Assembly: GCF_005280195.1 (NCBI RefSeq)
Contig: NZ_SZPR01000015.1
Span: 1-64,000 of the forward strand
Length of the DNA stretch: 64,000 nt
DNA from: Streptomyces galbus
GTDB taxonomy: Bacteria; Actinomycetota; Actinomycetes; Streptomycetales; Streptomycetaceae
Direction: 5' to 3'
Made by a program: the position numbers and the translations under genes. Within the stretch, counting starts at the first letter, position 1; every line of letters begins with the position of its first letter. Positions 19,180 to 26,737 of the stretch are shown one piece after another. The notes under the pieces were generated by a model. That model was not told where the DNA came from. It saw nothing but the letters and a program-made list of their open reading frames with translations, and ran no database searches.

Positions 19180-19818
19180 ATGCCGTCCCACCGCCGGATC
19201 CGCTCGCGCGGCGCGCGCCCGCGCCCCCTGCCCCTCCTGGCCCTGGCCTGCTCCTTGCTGGCCACCGGCGCCCTCACCGGCTGCAGCGACGACAGCGGCG
19301 GCTCCTCGAAGTCCACGGCCACGGTCGCCCCCAGTGCCCGCGACTCCGCCTCGTTCAGCGGCGAACTGCCCTCCGCGATCGCCTCCTCCGCCGCGTCCCG
19401 GATCGCGTCGGCGCGCGCCTCCGCCTCGGCGGCCGCCTCCTCGGTGGCGGCACGCGCCTCGGAGTTCGAGGCGTCCGTGTCGGCCGAGTTCGAGCGCAGG
19501 GCCACGGCGGCGAAGAAGGCGCTGCAGGGCGTCCAGGGCCAGGGGAACGCGATGTCCGACGTCACCATGAGCGGTCTGGCGCGGGCGGACACCGGCGGTG
19601 TGCTCGCGGTGCTGGTCCGGATCACCAACTCCACGGACAGCAAGGCGTCGTACGCCGTGCGGATCGACTTCGAGGACGCGCAGCACAAGGTCGTGGAGAC
19701 GCGTTACACCGGCGCGGAGGACCTCGCCCCGGGCAAGCGCGAGCAGCCGATCGTCTTCAGCCACGAGCCCGCCGAGCCCAAGCTGACCCCCCGCCTGGCG
19801 CAGGCCCAGCGCTACTGA
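19180..19818 (+). CDS. Lipoprotein with Ala/Ser-rich helical linker
   Basis: A 212-residue predicted lipoprotein: Arg-rich N-terminus, hydrophobic helix and lipobox LTGC (Cys at about residue 34). A Ser/Ala-rich segment about 45-110 would form a long helix or coiled coil, and a C-terminal beta domain (VLAVLVRITNSTDSKASYAV) resembles FxLYD-like or immunoglobulin-like modules that bind extracellular partners. ATG 19180 is preceded by GAGGAAG. It stands between the Mrr-like nuclease and a PH-like protein, all on the plus strand with gaps over 100 bp. Function unknown. Confidence 0.8.
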   Translation: MPSHRRIRSRGARPRPLPLLALACSLLATGALTGCSDDSGGSSKSTATVAPSARDSASFSGELPSAIASSAASRIASARASASAAASSVAARASEFEASVSAEFERRATAAKKALQGVQGQGNAMSDVTMSGLARADTGGVLAVLVRITNSTDSKASYAVRIDFEDAQHKVVETRYTGAEDLAPGKREQPIVFSHEPAEPKLTPRLAQAQRY

Positions 19819-19940
19819 CGACCCCGGCCCGCCACCGGTGGAACCCCCCTGGTGGGGGCCCTGGGGGCCTGTGGGAGGGTGTGCCGACGACCGGGAGGAA
19901 CCTCTCGCCGGTCAGGCACGATCTCTCAGGAGCACCCCAA

Positions 19941-20375
19941 GTGAACGCGAAGCGCCGTCGGCTGTTTCTGGCCGCCCTCGACCCCCTGCTGGAGCCCGGG
20001 GAGCGGGTGGAGGTGACGACCATCGTGGGCCTCAGCTCCGTCTCGGTGCGCAGGACGGCGGCGTTCGCGGCGGCCTCGGCCCTGCTGAGCGGGGGCGCCA
20101 TGGCGGTGGTCCCCACGCCGACGCCCATGTACCTGGCCATGACCGACCGCCGCTTCTTCGTGTTCCGGGCCAACCCCCACTTCGCCCGCCCGGAGGAGCA
20201 CCTGATGACGATCCCGCGGGCGGGACTCGTGCGCACGGCCATCAAGGAGCGCCTGCTCAACTCGTCCTTCGTGGTGTCGTCCCCGTACGACCAGCAGGGC
20301 CTGAAGATCATCTTCCCGCTGATCAGCCGTCGTGAGCGCCACCTGATAGCGGCCGCCCTGCCCGTGGCCGCCTGA
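19941..20375 (+). CDS. Small PH-like membrane-associated protein
   Basis: A 144-residue protein from GTG 19941 with CAGGAG 9 bases upstream. A hydrophobic stretch about residues 37-57 (FAAASALLSGGAMAVV) precedes a segment typical of bacterial PH-like domains: PMYLAMTDRRFFVFR, then a basic strand and IIFPLISRRERHLIAAAL. These domains bind lipids or proteins at the membrane; no function is known here. The N-terminus NAKRRRLFLAALDPLLEPGE matches proteins described as hypothetical in Streptomyces (inference from style, not search). Confidence 0.7.
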   Translation: MNAKRRRLFLAALDPLLEPGERVEVTTIVGLSSVSVRRTAAFAAASALLSGGAMAVVPTPTPMYLAMTDRRFFVFRANPHFARPEEHLMTIPRAGLVRTAIKERLLNSSFVVSSPYDQQGLKIIFPLISRRERHLIAAALPVAA

Positions 20376-20387
20376 CCTCGGGGGTCC

Positions 20388-20418
20388 GGTACGGACCGGC
20401 GTACAGCAGGTCCGTACC
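20388..20418. terminator. Perfect 10-bp inverted repeat after PH-like gene
   Basis: ggtacggacc (20388-20397) pairs with ggtccgtacc (20409-20418), loop 11 bases. It lies 12 bp after the upstream stop and 6 bp before a TTGACA box, so it may be either a terminator of the upstream gene or an operator for the glucanase promoter. Confidence 0.55.
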
Positions 20419-20424
20419 AGACTC

Positions 20425-20453
20425 TTGACACCCGTATTGCTCATCTCTTAAAT
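20425..20453 (+). promoter_or_regulatory. Putative sigma-70-type promoter of the GH16 gene
   Basis: TTGACA (20425-20430), a 17-bp spacer and TTAAAT (20448-20453) give a close match to the housekeeping consensus, in an AT-rich patch unusual for this window and about 170 bp before the glucanase start. The long leader between promoter and gene could hold regulatory sequence; none is recognised. Confidence 0.6.
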
Positions 20454-20625
20454 CACGTAGTGAATTAACTCCTTCCGGCGAGGAACTCCCACCCCATCCC
20501 CACCTCCTGACGGGGCGACGGGCGCACCTGGTGTGCGCGGCCGTGCATGTCATGAACACGATATGTACGTGCAGGCGTGCGACCGACGCGGCCCGCCGGA
20601 CCTCAGGCACGAACGAGGGAGAGTC

Positions 20626-21906
20626 ATGCATCCCCCACGCCTGCGCCGACGTCTGCTGACGTCGCTCGTGTCGCTCGCCGCCTTCGCCTCGCTGTCGTCC
20701 GGGCTCGCCCAGGGCGCGCCCCCGGCGGGGTCCGGCGGCCCCGCTCGCCCCGCCGCTGCGGCCGCCGCGGCCGCCGTCACGTTCGCCGACGAGTTCGACG
20801 GGCCGGCCGGCTCGGCCGTGGACGCCGGGAAGTGGCAGACGGAGACCGGCGACAACGTCAACAACCACGAGCGGCAGTACTACACCGCGGGCAACCGCAA
20901 CGCCGCCCTCGACGGACAGGGCCACCTGGTCATCACCGCCCGCCGGGAGAACCCCGGCAATTACCAGTGCTGGTACGGCCGGTGCGAGTACACCTCCGCC
21001 CGGCTCAACACGGCCGGCCGGTTCACCACCACCTACGGCCACGTCGAGACCCGGATGAAGATCCCGCGGGGCCAGGGCATGTGGCCCGCGTTCTGGATGC
21101 TCGGCAACGACATCGGCACGGCCGGCTGGCCCGCCTCCGGCGAGATCGACGTGATGGAGAACGTCGGCTTCGAACCGTCCACCGTGCACGGCACCATCCA
21201 CGGTCCCGGCTACTCGGGCTCCGGCGGCATCGGTGCCGGGTACAGCCTGCCCGGCGGCCAGGCGTTCGCCGACGCCTTCCACACCTTCGCCGTGGACTGG
21301 AGCCCCAACTCGATCTCCTGGTCCGTCGACGGCACCGTCTACCAGCGGCGCACGCCGGCCGACCTGGGGGGCCGCCAGTGGGTCTTCGACAAGCCGTTCT
21401 TCATCATCCTGAACCTCGCGGTCGGCGGTTACTGGCCCGGTGACCCCGACGGCAGCACCACCTTCCCGCAGCAGCTCGTCGTCGACTACGTCCGCGTCAG
21501 CACCGACTCCGCCCAGCCCGGCACCGGCGGACCCATCACGGGCGTCGGCGGCAAGTGCGTGGACGTCGCCGGCGCCAACCCGGCGAACGGCACCCCCGTA
21601 CAGCTCTACGACTGCAACGGCACCGCCGCCCAGCGGTGGACGGTCGGCAGCGACGGCACGATCCGCGCCCTCGGCAAGTGCCTGGACGTGGCCTCCGGCG
21701 GCACGGCGGACGGCACCGCCGTACAACTGTGGGACTGCAACGGCACCCCCGCACAGCAGTGGGCGACCCCGGCGGCCCGCGACATCGTCAACCCCCAGGC
21801 GAACAAGTGCCTGGACGCCACGGGCGGCAGCTCCGCCAACGGCACCCGGCTGCAGATCTGGACCTGCACCGGCGCCGCCAACCAGAAGTGGACGGTGACC
21901 CGTTGA
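20626..21906 (+). CDS. Secreted GH16 beta-glucanase with ricin-type lectin domain
   Basis: A 426-residue secreted enzyme. Signal peptide about 1-30 (ending near GLAQGAPPAG), an Ala-rich linker, a GH16 domain about 50-295 with catalytic ExDxxE at Glu173-Asp175-Glu178 (GEIDVMENVG), and a C-terminal ricin-B/CBM13 trefoil of three repeats with QRW, QQW and QKW. GH16 enzymes of this type cleave beta-1,3- or mixed beta-1,3/1,4-glucans such as laminarin and fungal wall glucan; the lectin part would bind the polysaccharide. ATG 20626 follows GAGGGAG. A good promoter lies upstream and a terminator follows, so it is a monocistronic unit. Confidence 0.95.
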   Translation: MHPPRLRRRLLTSLVSLAAFASLSSGLAQGAPPAGSGGPARPAAAAAAAAVTFADEFDGPAGSAVDAGKWQTETGDNVNNHERQYYTAGNRNAALDGQGHLVITARRENPGNYQCWYGRCEYTSARLNTAGRFTTTYGHVETRMKIPRGQGMWPAFWMLGNDIGTAGWPASGEIDVMENVGFEPSTVHGTIHGPGYSGSGGIGAGYSLPGGQAFADAFHTFAVDWSPNSISWSVDGTVYQRRTPADLGGRQWVFDKPFFIILNLAVGGYWPGDPDGSTTFPQQLVVDYVRVSTDSAQPGTGGPITGVGGKCVDVAGANPANGTPVQLYDCNGTAAQRWTVGSDGTIRALGKCLDVASGGTADGTAVQLWDCNGTPAQQWATPAARDIVNPQANKCLDATGGSSANGTRLQIWTCTGAANQKWTVTR

Positions 21907-21928
21907 CCGGGTGACCCGGTGACGCCCC

Positions 21929-21960
21929 GACGCCTACCCGGACGCCGGCCGGTAGGCGTC
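21929..21960. terminator. Bidirectional terminator between GH16 and DUF6174 genes
   Basis: gacgcctacc (21929-21938) and its perfect complement ggtaggcgtc (21951-21960) enclose a 12-base loop. It lies 22 bp after the glucanase stop and includes the last codons of the convergent lipoprotein gene, so it can end transcription from both sides. Confidence 0.8.
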
Positions 21961-22434
21961 GATCCCGTAATCGGCCTCGTCGTCGACGGCGTTCGCGTCC
22001 CAGTCGAGGGAGATGTGCAGGGGGCGTCCGTCGGGGGCGTACCGCGCCTCGGCGGTGGCGGCGTGCTCCGCGACGGCCCGGTCGAGGCGGTCCAACAGGT
22101 GCGCGATCGTGGGGACCTGCGGGAACACCTCCCGCGCCTGCCGCCGGCTGTCCTCGTCGAGACCGGTCACCTTTGTCACCCTGCCGTGCTCCACCCGCAC
22201 GCGGAACTCCCCGGCGAGCACCTGGGACTCGGCCCTGAGCGTGTAGGAGTACGAGGCCGCCTCGCGCCAAGAGGTCTCGGTGCGGGGGGCCTTCGCGTTC
22301 GCGGTGGTCGTGGTGGCCCGCGTGGACTCGCAGGCCGCCGTGGCGGCGGCGAGGACGAGCAGCAGTCCGGCGGCTGACGTCCGGCGGGCGCGGATGCGGG
22401 TGCGGGTGTGCGTGCGGGAACGTCCGGCGGTCAT
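21934..22434 (-). CDS. DUF6174-type lipoprotein
   Basis: A 166-residue lipoprotein: basic N-terminus with RTHTRTRIRARR, hydrophobic helix and lipobox TAAC (Cys about residue 35). The mature part carries a DUF6174-like pattern, SWREAASYSYTLRAES ... FRVRVEHGRVTKVTGLD, typical of small secreted proteins of unknown role. ATG 22434 follows GAGGGAG at a slightly long distance. Upstream on the same strand lies the HxlR gene (56-bp gap), so co-transcription is possible. Confidence 0.78.
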   Translation of the reverse strand: MTAGRSRTHTRTRIRARRTSAAGLLLVLAAATAACESTRATTTTANAKAPRTETSWREAASYSYTLRAESQVLAGEFRVRVEHGRVTKVTGLDEDSRRQAREVFPQVPTIAHLLDRLDRAVAEHAATAEARYAPDGRPLHISLDWDANAVDDEADYGIDAYRPASG

Positions 22435-22490
22435 GGGGGACCACTCCCTCGGGTCGGTTACCGCTGTGACGCCGGGGGAGGGGGAAACGT

Positions 22491-22967
22491 TCAGCGGGCC
22501 GCGTGCGCCGACGCCCCGGCCCGGGTGTACGCCTCGCGCGGGGTGAGCGCCCCGTGGCCGCCGGAGCAGACGACGACCGCCTCGGCCGGCTCGCCGCAGT
22601 CGCGGTGCAGGACGTCCAGGGGTGCTCCCTCGGGGTCCGCGGTGTACCGGTCGCCCCACTGCTTCAGGGCGATCATGACGGGCCACAGGTCCCAGCCCTT
22701 GCGGGTGAGCCGGTACTCGTGGCGGGTGCGGCTGCCGGGCTCGCGGTACGGGACGGTCCGCAGGATCCCGGCCGCGACCAGCTTGCGCAGCCGGTCGGCG
22801 AGGACCGCCTCCGACAGACCCATGTGACGGCGGAAGTCGTCGAAGCGGCGCACGCCGTTCATCGCGTCCCGCAGCACCAGCATCGACCACTTCTCCCCGA
22901 TGAGGTCGAGCGTGCGCTGCACCGTGCAGTTCTCGGTGCTGGTCTCCAGCCAGGTCATGGACCCCAT
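22491..22967 (-). CDS. HxlR-family transcriptional regulator
   Basis: A 158-residue winged-helix regulator. Family features: an early Cys (ENCTVQRTLDLIGEKWSMLVL), the recognition helix region MGLSEAVLADRLRKLVAAGIL and the wing RTRHEYRLTRKG. HxlR proteins are usually redox- or aldehyde-responsive repressors or activators; a single N-terminal Cys (residue 14) is common. It diverges from a PaaI-type thioesterase gene, its probable target, across a 104-bp region with inverted repeats. Start ATG 22967 is used; ATG 22958 is an alternative. Confidence 0.92.
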   Translation of the reverse strand: MGSMTWLETSTENCTVQRTLDLIGEKWSMLVLRDAMNGVRRFDDFRRHMGLSEAVLADRLRKLVAAGILRTVPYREPGSRTRHEYRLTRKGWDLWPVMIALKQWGDRYTADPEGAPLDVLHRDCGEPAEAVVVCSGGHGALTPREAYTRAGASAHAAR

Positions 22968-22985
22968 CGTAGGCTGGCTTCGGTG

Positions 22986-23027
22986 TTGACAGCCAGAGGT
23001 GCCACTGGCTAGCTTCGGATAGCGAAG
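22986..23027. promoter_or_regulatory. Candidate HxlR operator/promoter region
   Basis: TTGACA at 22986-22991 could be a plus-strand -35 box. It is followed by the inverted pair agccag (22991-22996) / ctggct (23005-23010) and by cttcg/cgaag (23013-23017 and 23022-23026). The first pair would lie between -35 and -10, a classic repressor position. Related text ggctggcttcgg also occurs at 22972-22983, suggesting repeated half-sites. Confidence 0.5.
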
Positions 23028-23071
23028 TCAGTAGTCGGAGTTAGCACTCGGCCGGTTTCGGAGGAGACCCC

Positions 23072-23566
23072 ATGGCGAGGTCACGCACCATTCAGTGGGA
23101 GGACCCGCAGGTCTCCGCGTCCGCGGTCGGCCGGGGCACCGGACTGGACTTCCTGCGGGACGTCCTGGCGGGGCGCCTGCCCGCACCGCCCATCAGCGCG
23201 ACCCTCGGCTTCACCCTGGAGGAGGTCGAACCGGGCCGCGCGGTGTTCGCGATGGAGCCGGGCGAGGAGCACTACAACCCCATCGGCAGCGTGCACGGCG
23301 GCGTCTACGCCACCCTGCTGGACTCCGCGGCGGGCTGCGCCGTGCAGTCGGTCCTCCCGGCGGGCACCGGCTACACCTCGCTCGACCTCACCCTGAAGTT
23401 CCTGCGCCCCATCACCGTCGACACCGGCAAGGTCCGCGCCGTCGGCACGGTGCTCAACCAAGGGCGCCGTACAGCCCTGGCGCAGGCGGAGCTGTTCGAC
23501 ACCACGGACCGCCTGCTGGCCCACGCGACCAGCAGCTGCATGCTGTTCCCGGTGGCGGCGGTCTAG
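23072..23566 (+). CDS. PaaI-type hotdog-fold thioesterase
   Basis: A 164-residue hotdog-fold protein of the PaaI/YigI group. Signature HYNPIGSVHGGVYATLLDSAAG (key part GSVHGGVYATLLDSAAG, residues about 73-90) holds the catalytic Asp and oxyanion-hole glycines; TSLDLTLKFLRPI follows. Members hydrolyse acyl-CoA thioesters, often of aromatic acids. ATG 23072 follows GGAGGA. The divergent HxlR regulator gene is probably its controller, perhaps keeping CoA available under aldehyde or aromatic stress (inference). Confidence 0.9.
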   Translation: MARSRTIQWEDPQVSASAVGRGTGLDFLRDVLAGRLPAPPISATLGFTLEEVEPGRAVFAMEPGEEHYNPIGSVHGGVYATLLDSAAGCAVQSVLPAGTGYTSLDLTLKFLRPITVDTGKVRAVGTVLNQGRRTALAQAELFDTTDRLLAHATSSCMLFPVAAV

Positions 23567-23618
23567 AGATCGTCGCGAAGGTTCGCTTCGACCAGGTTCG
23601 AAAGCATGGCCGGTCCCC

Positions 23619-23921
23619 GTGGCCGGTCCGACGACGGTCCTGTCCACCAATGGGGGCGGCAGTACCGGCAGGACCACGACGAAGCGCATCCTTGCCTCGC
23701 TGAGCGCCGCGGCGGTGCTGGCGACCGGCGCGGTCGCCCTGACGTCGGCGAGCGCGTCGGCGGCGAGCGGCTGCTGGGGAGACGCGGGCCAGAAGTCGTT
23801 CGGCGGCACCACGTGCACCGCCCGCTACTGCCACAACTACCTGGGCGACGTGGTCGGCTTCTACAGTTCGGACGACACCGGCTACCTGTACGAGCCCTTC
23901 CCCGGTCTCAGCATCTGCTGA
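23619..23921 (+). CDS. Small secreted Cys-containing protein
   Basis: A frame ending at 23921 encodes an export signal (TTTKRILASLSAAAVLATGA ... SASA) and a mature peptide of about 50 residues with four cysteines (SGCWGD, TTCTARYCHNY, LSIC) that could form two disulphides. The start is uncertain: GTG 23619 gives 100 residues but no ribosome site, and the first 20 residues look unlike a signal peptide. No match to a named family is recognised. It converges on the small membrane gene with 19 bp between. Confidence 0.6.
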   Translation: MAGPTTVLSTNGGGSTGRTTTKRILASLSAAAVLATGAVALTSASASAASGCWGDAGQKSFGGTTCTARYCHNYLGDVVGFYSSDDTGYLYEPFPGLSIC

Positions 23922-23940
23922 CGCCCGACTGGGGAAGCCC

Positions 23941-24258
23941 TCAGCCGAACAGCAAGCTGTAGAGGACTGCCGCGCCCAAGGCGCTGATCGCGCAGCCGAC
24001 CAAGAGGCTGGCCGCGCCCCGGTTCAGGTTGTTCTCCTCGAACGCACCCAGCACGCTGAAGCAGAGCGCGATTCCGCGGCTCATCTCCAAAAGCCCGAGC
24101 ACGACCAGCACGAGGCCGGCGGCGATGATCTCCCAGTGGTCCTGGAACGCGTTCCGAAATCTGCTGTGTTCCCGAGTGGCCAACACGTAGCCGACAGGAG
24201 TGAGGACGCAGGCGACGGCCGCAGCGACCCCGGACAGTTTGACCAATCGCTGAATCAT
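23941..24258 (-). CDS. Small three-helix membrane protein (third gene of NTPase operon)
   Basis: A 105-residue membrane protein with three hydrophobic segments (about 8-26, 43-72 and 81-104; for example LLVGCAISALGAAVLYSLLF). Its ATG at 24258 overlaps the previous gene's stop as ATGA, so it is translationally coupled to the second gene of a three-gene set that begins with a P-loop NTPase. No family recognised. A channel or pore-like role would be speculation; what is seen is only small size, helices and strict coupling. Confidence 0.7.
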   Translation of the reverse strand: MIQRLVKLSGVAAAVACVLTPVGYVLATREHSRFRNAFQDHWEIIAAGLVLVVLGLLEMSRGIALCFSVLGAFEENNLNRGAASLLVGCAISALGAAVLYSLLFG

Positions 24259-24695
24259 CGGCACATCTCGCCTTCGATGGGGAACCGGGAGAGGCGTTGC
24301 CTGGCCGCGTGGGTCCGCTCCCTGTCCCACTCCTCGCGCCGGGCGATATGGATGAAGAGTTCGCGTAGCCGATTGACATCGCTCAGCATGACCCGCTCCT
24401 CCACGGCTGCCTGTCGGCGGACCCGAAGGATGACTGTGGCCTGGACCACGAGAACGCTCGCCAGACAAGCGGCAGCGACGAGAAGTGAGGCCACGATCCA
24501 TATACCCCTCTCGCTCCCGGATCGATCTGAGGCGAGCAGTGCCGAGGAGACTGCCAAGAGCGCCAGGACGCCGCCCCCTGCCTGCGCGCGTCGCGCCACC
24601 CGTAGACGGTGGCGCGACGCGCGGATGACGACCAGGCGAGACTCGGACTCCGCGAGCACCTGCTCGAAGGCTTCACCGTCATCAATGGCCGTCAT
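24255..24695 (-). CDS. Two-helix membrane protein with flanking helices (second gene)
   Basis: A 146-residue protein. An N-terminal helix (FEQVLAESESRLVVIRASRH) leads into two membrane helices (about 42-57 and 64-90) and a C-terminal basic helix (RELFIHIARREEWDRERTH). The helix-TM-TM-helix layout resembles SLATT-type proteins found next to nucleotide-dependent immune systems, but similarity cannot be established by eye. Both its start (ATG 24695 overlapping the NTPase stop) and its stop (overlapping the next ATG) are ATGA couplings, so the three products are probably made in fixed ratio and act together. Confidence 0.72.
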   Translation of the reverse strand: MTAIDDGEAFEQVLAESESRLVVIRASRHRLRVARRAQAGGGVLALLAVSSALLASDRSGSERGIWIVASLLVAAACLASVLVVQATVILRVRRQAAVEERVMLSDVNRLRELFIHIARREEWDRERTHAARQRLSRFPIEGEMCR

Positions 24696-25564
24696 TCCTC
24701 GCTTCCCCTCTCAGCGAGCAATCCGCCGAGCGCGCTGTTGAAGTGACTGCGCAGGATGCCGAGTTGTTCATCATCAAGCTGGAAGAGTCGTGGCCGTAGC
24801 CGAGGCAGGAACTGGTGGCGGATAAGCCGGGAGCTCATGGGAAGCACCGCCAGCCGGATGGACGTTTCGTCCGCGAGATCACGCAGCAAAGTGCAGAATT
24901 CCGACTCGGGTACGGCCCCGCCCGGTATGTAGTGGTCGCGTGCCAGGTCGATACGGTCCCAGTACAGATCGCACTTCGTGACGGCGATCAGCATCCAGCG
25001 AAGACGCTTGGCGGCGCGCTGCTCGGTGATCCTCTCGCAGAGATCACGGAAGTCCTCGACCTCTTTGCGGAGGTGCCACGCGCGTACCGACTCCTCGTCG
25101 AAGTCCGGGTTCTGGGCACGCAGCGTCTGTTCGATGGCTCGCCGCCCGCTGGCCGCCCACGTCCTGTTGTGCCCCCAGCACACGACGTGGATGATGCCCT
25201 GTGGCGAGGCCGTGCCGCCCATGGTGGCGGACAGAGCGAGTTCTCGTTCCTGGGAAGCCTGCCCCGGAATGACGACCACCGACGCCTGTGCCCGCCGGGA
25301 TCCGGAACGGAAAACCGTTCGATGCTTCTCGCTGTCGGGACTGCGAGTGCTGTCTCCGTCTCCGGTTTTGATTGCCTGAGCCAGGGCGTTGTACAGCACG
25401 GTTTTTCCGGCGCCCGCCTCCCCGGTGATGGCCACCGGGTTCTTGGCGAGGCCGACGCGTCCCTTCCCGAGGGACGACCCGTCACCGGGTGCGGGATATG
25501 CGCCGTCCACGGCCTGGCGAATGCTTTCCCACCTGGAGCGAACGTTGTCCCAATCGGCAGACAT
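24692..25564 (-). CDS. Atypical P-loop GTPase-like NTPase (first gene)
   Basis: A 290-residue protein. Walker A is ITGEAGAGKTVL (residues 46-57). A hydrophobic strand after it (ASVVVIPGQASQ) occupies the place of the G3 motif but lacks the usual DxxG. HVVCWGHN (127-132) and LIAVTKCDLYWD (TKCD at 186-189) match a GTPase-like beta strand and G4 motif. So it looks like a GTPase with a diverged switch II region. No membrane helix. The start ATG 25564 has a GGGGGGAC stretch upstream. It is coupled to two small membrane proteins, which suggests a membrane-targeted NTP switch; biological role unknown. Confidence 0.75.
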   Translation of the reverse strand: MSADWDNVRSRWESIRQAVDGAYPAPGDGSSLGKGRVGLAKNPVAITGEAGAGKTVLYNALAQAIKTGDGDSTRSPDSEKHRTVFRSGSRRAQASVVVIPGQASQERELALSATMGGTASPQGIIHVVCWGHNRTWAASGRRAIEQTLRAQNPDFDEESVRAWHLRKEVEDFRDLCERITEQRAAKRLRWMLIAVTKCDLYWDRIDLARDHYIPGGAVPESEFCTLLRDLADETSIRLAVLPMSSRLIRHQFLPRLRPRLFQLDDEQLGILRSHFNSALGGLLAERGSEE

Positions 25565-25769
25565 CTGCAGCCGTCCCCCCGTGTCAGCCACACGCGCGGC
25601 CATACGATACCCGTTCCCCACGTAGCCGAACCTGGCGCGAAAAGGGATCAAAGGGCGACCTCGATCGACCCATTCGCTCGCCCGGACGCCCGCGGTGCCC
25701 CACACTGGGCATTCCGGACGTACGGGTCCCTCGGTGGACCTGCGGAGCCACGGGTGGCCAGGAGCGCGG

Positions 25770-26708
25770 ATGGATCTGGACGCTGTCGCCGACGAGCTGT
25801 ACGGCTTGTCGCCGGGTGACTTCACCTCCGCGCGGGAGGTGCGGGCGAAGAGCGCCCGCTCCGCGGGCGACCGGGAGCTCGCGGACCGGATCCACCGGCT
25901 GCGCCGCCCCACCTTGTCGGCCTGGGCCAGCAACCTGCTCGTGCGCGACCAGCCCGAGGAGACCCGGCGCCTGCTCCAGCTCGGACAGGCCCTGCGGCAG
26001 GCCACCGAGGACCTCGACGGCGACCAGCTCCGCGAGCTGTCGGCGCAGCAGCGCAAGGTGACCTCCGCGCTGGCCCGGCAGGCCGCCGACCTGGCCCGGC
26101 AGGCGGGGCAGCCCATCAGCGAGGAGGCCCAGCGCGAGGTGCAGGAGACCCTGCAGGCGGTCCTGGCGGACCCGGATGCCGGTCACGAGTGGGCCGAGGG
26201 CCGGCTGGCCAGGCCGCTGAGCGCCCCGGTCGGCTTCCCGGCCCTGTCCTCGCGGGTGTCGTCGATCGCGCGCCCGGCGTCCCGCCGCAAGGAGCCGGCC
26301 GCCCCGCCCGGGGCCCGGTCGGCGACCAAGTCCTCGGCGCGGACGGCCGATCTGGAGGCCGCGCGTGCCCGGCGCCGCGCACAACAGGAGCGACTCGAAC
26401 AGGCCCGGCAGCAGGCCGCCGACGCCGAACGCGAGCTGACCGAACGGGAGGAGCGGCTGACCGCCGTCCAGGACGAACAGCGTCGGGCCGAGGAGCGGGC
26501 CCGGGACGCCGAGGAGCGGATCGCCGAGCTGACCCGCGCGCTGGGGGAGGCCGAGGGCGAGCGGAACCGGGCCCGGGACGCCGCCCGGGACGCCCGCGAC
26601 CAGGCGCGCGAGGCCGAACACGCGGTGAAGGAGGCCCGCCGCAGCGCCCGGGAGGCCACCGCGCAGGCCCGTCGCCTGGCCGAACAACCGCGCCGCAAGG
26701 GGAGTTGA
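25770..26708 (+). CDS. Coiled-coil protein, 312 aa
   Basis: ATG 25770 after AGGAG. The N-terminal half is globular and helical (AVADELYGLSPGDFTSAREV; LRRPTLSAWASNLLVRD); from about residue 195 to the end it is a long heptad-patterned coiled coil rich in Glu, Arg, Ala and Gln (AERELTEREERLTAVQDEQR). No signal peptide or membrane segment. The layout is common among Streptomyces hypothetical proteins, and its role, perhaps scaffolding, is unknown. It diverges from the NTPase operon (205 bp) and converges on the following membrane protein gene. Confidence 0.8.
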   Translation: MDLDAVADELYGLSPGDFTSAREVRAKSARSAGDRELADRIHRLRRPTLSAWASNLLVRDQPEETRRLLQLGQALRQATEDLDGDQLRELSAQQRKVTSALARQAADLARQAGQPISEEAQREVQETLQAVLADPDAGHEWAEGRLARPLSAPVGFPALSSRVSSIARPASRRKEPAAPPGARSATKSSARTADLEAARARRRAQQERLEQARQQAADAERELTEREERLTAVQDEQRRAEERARDAEERIAELTRALGEAEGERNRARDAARDARDQAREAEHAVKEARRSAREATAQARRLAEQPRRKGS

Positions 26709-26737
26709 CCGGGGCCCCACCGACGGCCACGCGACCG

